Assembly: GCA_039954875.1 (NCBI GenBank) | Contig: CP157202.1 | Location: 992,001 to 1,056,000 of the forward strand | Direction of reading: 5' to 3' | DNA from: G039954875 sp039954875 | GTDB taxonomy: Bacteria > Bacteroidota > Bacteroidia > Flavobacteriales > Blattabacteriaceae | Length of the DNA: 64,000 bases | Shown: positions 59,802 through 64,000 of the stretch, one piece after another | Numbering within the stretch: the first letter of the stretch is position 1 | Layout: every line of letters begins with the position of its first letter | Notes under the pieces: generated by a model | The model's database searches: none | What the model was told of the DNA's origin: nothing | Seen by the model: only the letters and a program-made list of their open reading frames with translations | Program-made: the position numbers and the translations under genes

Positions 59802-61811
59802 CTAGGGGAAACTGCAGACCCCCACCCACCCCATCGATATTGATCATATTACCAATACTATTATCCAAAAAAAACGCGACAAAAGCAAAAACCATTTTGG
59901 TGATATATTGATATAAAATGATCTCGTGTAGGAGATTTATCGTAGCATAATACCCGGCTCGGGTAATTTTCCCAAAGTGATGACATAAACTTCAGCAGGT
60001 CCCTTGGCCCAATCACATTCTCAAATTTTACTACCGAGGATTACTGCATCAGTATTGACCGTATTGACACGAATTTTATCCAGCCTCACCTCAGTAGAAA
60101 AAAGCCGGCTCATATGCTGTTTGGCAACCTTTACCGTACCCTAATCTACGTTATTAGGGCCCAAAACTAAACCATTTTTACTGGCAATATAGATCAGATT
60201 TCCACTAAACCTTGCTTGCGTAAGACTGCTATATCCTGTTTAGAAAATTCAAACTGAACTTTCACGAGTACATCCTAGAGTATATCTCAATCTTTTATCG
60301 AAATATCTACCAACGGTTTAGAAATAGTTAAATCAGCACTGTGTACGACGATATCCAATCCGCCAAAAACCAAAAAATTATTTTCACAAGCAGCGGCTAT
60401 CGACGTCGGATTACTCACATCACAAACAACCCAGATAACAACATTTTTAATATAGCTATTATGGGCCTCATTCAAACGACTTTAGAAGATATTCGTCAAT
60501 ACGACATTGGCCCTTCTCGGCAATCAATTGATCGGCAATAACTCTACCGATCCCACCAGCAGCACCGGTAATCAAAGCCACCCTGCTGATCAATACTTTA
60601 GGCTTGTGCAAGCGTTGCAATTTGGCCTCTTCGAGCGACCAATATTCGATATCAAAAGTCTCTTGTTTAGACAAATCAATATACTCGCTAATGACCTCTA
60701 CCCCACGTATTACATGGATCACATTGATGTAAAAATCGGCAGAAACACTGGTAGTCTGTACCCCTGAAAAGAGGATAACTGAATTGGGATTAAGGATATA
60801 CAGACGTTTACAACCTTCATAATAAGCACCATATATTTGACTATAGGCTTTAAAGATTGATCTTAATTTTTTTTTTGAAATCATCCCAATCTCCAAAAGA
60901 TATTCATCAAGTTTCAATAGCAAGATAAAGGGCTGAATCTTCGTATATAAGAAGTAATCCTAACAGAAAGTACCCATCGCACCCAATTGCTCAAGGTCAT
61001 AGCTGTTTACGAATTCTAAAACCACATCATCATCGATAAAATGGTCAATCACCCTACTTTCATAAGCGCACAACCCACTAAGTATAGGAGACAATACAAC
61101 AGCTTTTTCAAGCCTTTATTTTTTCAACAAACCCTGGATCATAGATCTCCTAAAAACTTTCCCCTGAACCTGAGGCTTTTCAACAATGTACTCAGAAACC
61201 CACTCTATGATATACAAACTATTGAGATAACATTGGTACGACATTGCTCCCCAAATAAATAGCCTATAACCACCTACACACTCAGGCCAAAGCCAGACCC
61301 TCCCTTACCAAGAAATCCATCCTATGGTGCCCCCCCATATCTCTTGAGTAAAGCGTTGATCATTTTTTTTTTGCAGCAGCTATTGTAATCAGGACATCAA
61401 GATGTAAGTAATAGATTTATTTAAATTGAAAAACACCATGCGAAGGACGCTCGACAGAAGGATATCTACTATCAGGATCAAAAACGTAACGGTTGACTAA
61501 GCCGGCGGGACGTATGCCTTTTTCAGGTTCCTCAATTTTCCAGTATAAAGACCCGCAATACCTGCATGAGTCAAAATGCCTAAATCGCCTCCATAACCTT
61601 TGACCTATACCACTTCAACCAACTTATGGGTAATCGGGTCTTTTTCTACAGTCTTGCAAATGGTATTATCACCACCATAATTGGCAATACATAAATTAGA
61701 CCCCAAGAGGTTTGAACGATACAAAACAAAAATAATCTAATCATCTGCAATTTTGGTAGATTTCTGATCATCCCATAAATAGTCAACAAATTTGAACGAT
61801 TTTGATTTCAT
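59802..61811 (-). pseudogene. rhaD: Bifunctional rhamnulose-1-phosphate aldolase / lactaldehyde dehydrogenase, broken
   Basis: Remnant of the about 700-residue fusion of a class II aldolase with a short-chain dehydrogenase that ends the rhamnose pathway. N-terminal MKSKSFKFVDYLWDD (61767-61811), VLYRSNLLGSNLCIANYGGD and NTICKTVEKDPITHKLVEVV (61615-61735), VKGYGGDLGILTHAGIAGLY, TQEIWGGTIGWIS, then an open 151-codon segment at 60468-60923 bridging the domains, with VALITGAAGGIGRVIADQLI (Rossmann motif TGxxxGIG), DVSNPTSIAAACENNFLVF and GGLDIVVHSADLTISKPLVD (60300-60430), and the C terminus FFLDNSIGNMINIDG (about 59840-59885). The catalytic SDR region (SYSAAK) is eroded. Part of a rhaD-rhaI-rhaB operon. 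Confidence 0.87.
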
Positions 61812-61879
61812 ATAATTTCCCATTAGAAAAATTAGACCTTCGTATAGTCAATATACAGGATTTTTCTCTCAACGAGAAA

Positions 61880-62605
61880 TCAACTTTGATCAATCGGACA
61901 CCGCAATTCATTCAAAAGAATGGCCGCAACCATAGCCACATTCAAACTCTCCACAGTAGACCCAGAATGCATAATCTTGAGATACTTACCTTTTGGGTGA
62001 CGTAGCTTTTACCAAGGCCAGAGATATCCCACGATGCTCATCTCCCATCAATAGAATTACAAGCAGAGGACAAGACAAGTTGTATACAGACTCTCCCTAC
62101 ATATAAGCCCCCCAAACCGACAAAGACACATAGGGATTTACCAATTAAGTATAAAAAACCTTCACACGGACAAAAGAGGCCATCGAAGTGTGAATCGCCT
62201 TTGGATTGTACACATCTACTACGGTATGAGGAGAAATCAAAACCTTCGAGATGCCAAACCAATCGGCCAAATGTGAAGGATCGTGCCAAGAGTGCCCGGA
62301 TCGATCAGACTATCTAAGATAATCATCCATCCGCAACCGATTTCAGTTCATTGCACAGCAGGAAAAACACACAATGCCAGAGCTTTGTTGGGTGTAGTCA
62401 AAAAGCTGATGTATTAAAGCGTGCTCTCAGTGACGAACTGATAAGTATAATCCCCTTGTACTCCAAAGTAAGGATAAATATACTATACAAAAGAAACATT
62501 TGACTTCAAAAACACTCTACAAGGACCCCCCCGAATCGATTTAATTCCTTCGACTACAAAAACCCCATATACCCTCTCTATATTTTTTTGAGATGCAACT
62601 AGCAT
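61880..62605 (-). pseudogene. TrmH/SpoU-family RNA 2'-O-methyltransferase, broken
   Basis: Remnant of a SPOUT-fold rRNA/tRNA 2'-O-ribose methyltransferase. MLVASQKNIERVYGVFVVEG with IKSIRGG (62525-62605), then GTLGTILHI-like motif 1 (about 62280-62300), DWFGISKVLISPHTVVDVYN and PKAIHTSMASFVRVKVFY (62150-62265; the N-P-K...SMGS motif 2 with S-M-A-S), ILLMGDEHRGISLALVKATS (62000-62060; motif 2/3 GxExxGxS) and ESLNVAMVAAILLNELRCPI (61888-61950; motif 3 SLNVxxAxxI). Frameshifted at several points. Divergent from tamL across about 50 bases, an arrangement common in the phylum. Confidence 0.8.
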
Positions 62606-62633
62606 ATCAATCGGACGTCATGCCTCGATAATA

Positions 62634-62641
62634 TATATTTG
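62634..62641 (+). promoter_or_regulatory. -7 box (TATATTTG) upstream of tamL
   Basis: Exact TAnnTTTG match ending 15 bases before the ATG at 62657; no TTG at the right distance upstream. If used, the leader would be very short. Confidence 0.45.
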
Positions 62642-62656
62642 TAGTAATTTCAGCTT

Positions 62657-64000
62657 ATGAAAAGCCATCTCTTCGCAAAAATATTGCTATTCCTATTATC
62701 CATTTTTTTTCTCAGTTCATGCAGCATAACTAGAAAAGTACCCGAAGGAAAATACTTGCTCACAAAAAACACTTTCAAAACCAATGGGCAGAGGGCTATA
62801 TTTTCTAATCTAGACGAAAAAGTAGTACAACGACCCAATAAAAAAATATTTGGCCTGTTGCCATTAGGATTGATCCTCTACAATCAATCCGATTCAAAAC
62901 TCGACGAAGTCTTTACAGCATATTTTTCCATTGCCGAAGCCTATCGAGCCGGAAAGGAAAAAAAAACTTTAGACAGCTTATTGCTCAAATATGGATTGAG
63001 TGAACACATAGATAAAAACATCTGGTGGGATAAATTCTTCTTTAAAAATGGGGAAAAATCAATCATCATCGACTCATCTGCTACGACAATATCAGCCAAA
63101 AATATCGACCACTACTATCACTCCAAAGGATTCTTCGATGCGGTCACCATCGTCGATCTTAGCTTGAAAAATAAAAAAGGAAAAATCACTTACAATATCA
63201 ATACTGATGACCCGTACTCCATCCGTTCTATAGTATATCATTTTAAAGAGCCTGAGCTGGAAAAAATCTTCCAAAAATACCTTCCACTGAGTCAGATAAA
63301 GAGAGGGGAAACATTCGACGAAGAAGCTTTCAAAAATGAACTCGAACGCATAGAAAACCTCTATGAAAACAACGGCTATTACAACTTCAACTCATCAAAT
63401 GAAGATATCATCTTCGACATAGACTCTACTGTAGGCAACCATCAAATAGACGTACGGATGAATGTAAATGAGAAAACAGTTACAAATGACGGGGTTAAAA
63501 AAAGCTATCCACACAAAAAGCACCACTTCAACACGGTCGAGATAAAGTTCAAAACAGATCACCCCATCCCTACAAATGTGATCACACACCAAGGATATCA
63601 ATTGATCCTCCCTCCAACTTTGAAATATAAGCCAAGGGTCATCACAGACGCCATCATCATCCATCCAGGAGATCTGTATCGAAACAAGGATGTCATAACT
63701 ACAAAGAGAAATCTATACACCTTACAAAACTTCAATATCAGTGGATTCAAGATTGAAGAAATTCCGTCAGACCACTCAAATTCTAAAGCACTTCTCAATG
63801 CTAAAATCCTTTTAAGTCCACTGAAAAAATATGATTTACAACTCTCTTTCGAAGCGTCTGTATCAAACTTCACAAACCTAGGGATCAGCCCCGGTATAAG
63901 CCTACTGACCCGAAATCTCTTCAGAGGAGCCGAAAACCTCGAATTATCTCTCAAGAGTAACCTTGTCTCGATTAAAAAAATCTCCAATAAAACAAACGGT
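62657..64000 (+). CDS. TamL/BamA-type outer-membrane assembly lipoprotein (N-terminal part, cut by window edge)
   Basis: Open for 448 codons from ATG 62657 to the window edge without a stop. Signal peptide with lipobox FFLSSCS, lipidated Cys22, then ITRKVPEGKYLLTKNTFKTN, the start typical of the Bacteroidota TamA/BamA-like lipoprotein (TamL) that works with TamB in outer-membrane biogenesis. POTRA-type repeats follow: SAKNIDHYYHSKGFFDAVTI (about residue 155), ENNGYYNFNSSNEDIIFDID, VEIKFKTDHPIPTN, IIHPGDLYRNKDVITTKRNL and YTLQNFNISGFKIEEI. The barrel begins near YDLQLSFEASVSNFTNLGIS and TRNLFRGAENLELSLKSNL (about residues 395-440). The rest lies outside. Divergent from dead trmH. Distinguishing TamL from other Omp85 lipoproteins is by N terminus and context. 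Confidence 0.85.
   Translation, partial: MKSHLFAKILLFLLSIFFLSSCSITRKVPEGKYLLTKNTFKTNGQRAIFSNLDEKVVQRPNKKIFGLLPLGLILYNQSDSKLDEVFTAYFSIAEAYRAGKEKKTLDSLLLKYGLSEHIDKNIWWDKFFFKNGEKSIIIDSSATTISAKNIDHYYHSKGFFDAVTIVDLSLKNKKGKITYNINTDDPYSIRSIVYHFKEPELEKIFQKYLPLSQIKRGETFDEEAFKNELERIENLYENNGYYNFNSSNEDIIFDIDSTVGNHQIDVRMNVNEKTVTNDGVKKSYPHKKHHFNTVEIKFKTDHPIPTNVITHQGYQLILPPTLKYKPRVITDAIIIHPGDLYRNKDVITTKRNLYTLQNFNISGFKIEEIPSDHSNSKALLNAKILLSPLKKYDLQLSFEASVSNFTNLGISPGISLLTRNLFRGAENLELSLKSNLVSIKKISNKTNG

Overview
The window suggests a Bacteroidota chromosome, most like Cytophagales, caught in the middle of genome reduction, as expected for a recently host-restricted symbiont or pathogen. The phylum call rests on several things seen directly. 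There are TTG-N19-TAnnTTTG promoters in front of rpsF and HU. SecA is 1114 residues long and ends without the cysteine-rich SEC-C tail. A DUF2795 gene sits beside secA, a DUF6452/DUF6048 pair follows rlmD, yqgE lies between pdxH and a class IV aminotransferase, and recQ-fmt-HU are consecutive. The host-restriction call is inference. About 18 genes are intact, while at least 24 neighbours are still recognisable by protein similarity but broken by stops, frameshifts and deletions. No transposase, integrase, tRNA, rRNA or CRISPR array was recognised.

Layout. 1-890: rplI (cut by the edge), rpsR and rpsF, minus strand. 1.0-4.4 kb: a dead periplasmic iron/cobalamin-binding protein, an intact cysteine desulfurase, a dead PrcB-like protein and a dead 3-methyladenine glycosylase. 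4.4-13.9 kb: a long minus-strand graveyard in which one gene, a HerA/DUF87 ATPase, can be named. 14.0-19.0 kb: intact secA, DUF2795, DUF6048 and DUF6452. 19.0-22.6 kb: dead rlmD and cstA. 23.0-24.7 kb: intact ggt. 24.75-28.1 kb: dead lysine-catabolism genes (L-lysine 6-transaminase, ALDH7 and an acyl-CoA dehydrogenase remnant). 29.5-31.4 kb: an intact short-chain polyprenyl synthase overlapping a dead terpene synthase. 31.4-36.4 kb: a second unidentified minus-strand graveyard. 36.4-40.4 kb: recQ tail, fmt, HU, pdxH, dead yqgE and an open class IV aminotransferase lacking its PLP lysine. 41.0-50.7 kb: intact prfA, uvrC and an AddA-like helicase-nuclease, separated by dead oxidoreductase, AONS-like and nitroreductase genes. 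50.8-57.0 kb: dead NCS1 permease, lldD, DMT transporter, an unassigned membrane protein, an ATP-grasp enzyme and a LysE exporter. 57.2-61.8 kb: a dead L-rhamnose operon (kinase, isomerase, aldolase/dehydrogenase). 61.9-64.0 kb: dead trmH and, divergently, the intact start of a TamL/BamA-type lipoprotein.

How the genes fit together. What survives is core information processing (ribosomal proteins, formylation of initiator tRNA, release factor 1, nucleoid protein), protein export and outer-membrane assembly, PLP salvage and PLP-dependent sulfur transfer, isoprenoid chain synthesis, two DNA-repair enzymes and a secreted gamma-glutamyltranspeptidase. What has died is nutrient scavenging and catabolism (rhamnose, lysine, lactate, peptides, nucleobases, chelated iron), secondary metabolism, efflux, rRNA modification and some repair (recQ, mpg, herA). 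The decayed genes keep their old order, strand and even ATGA start/stop overlaps, so the ancestral operons can still be read.
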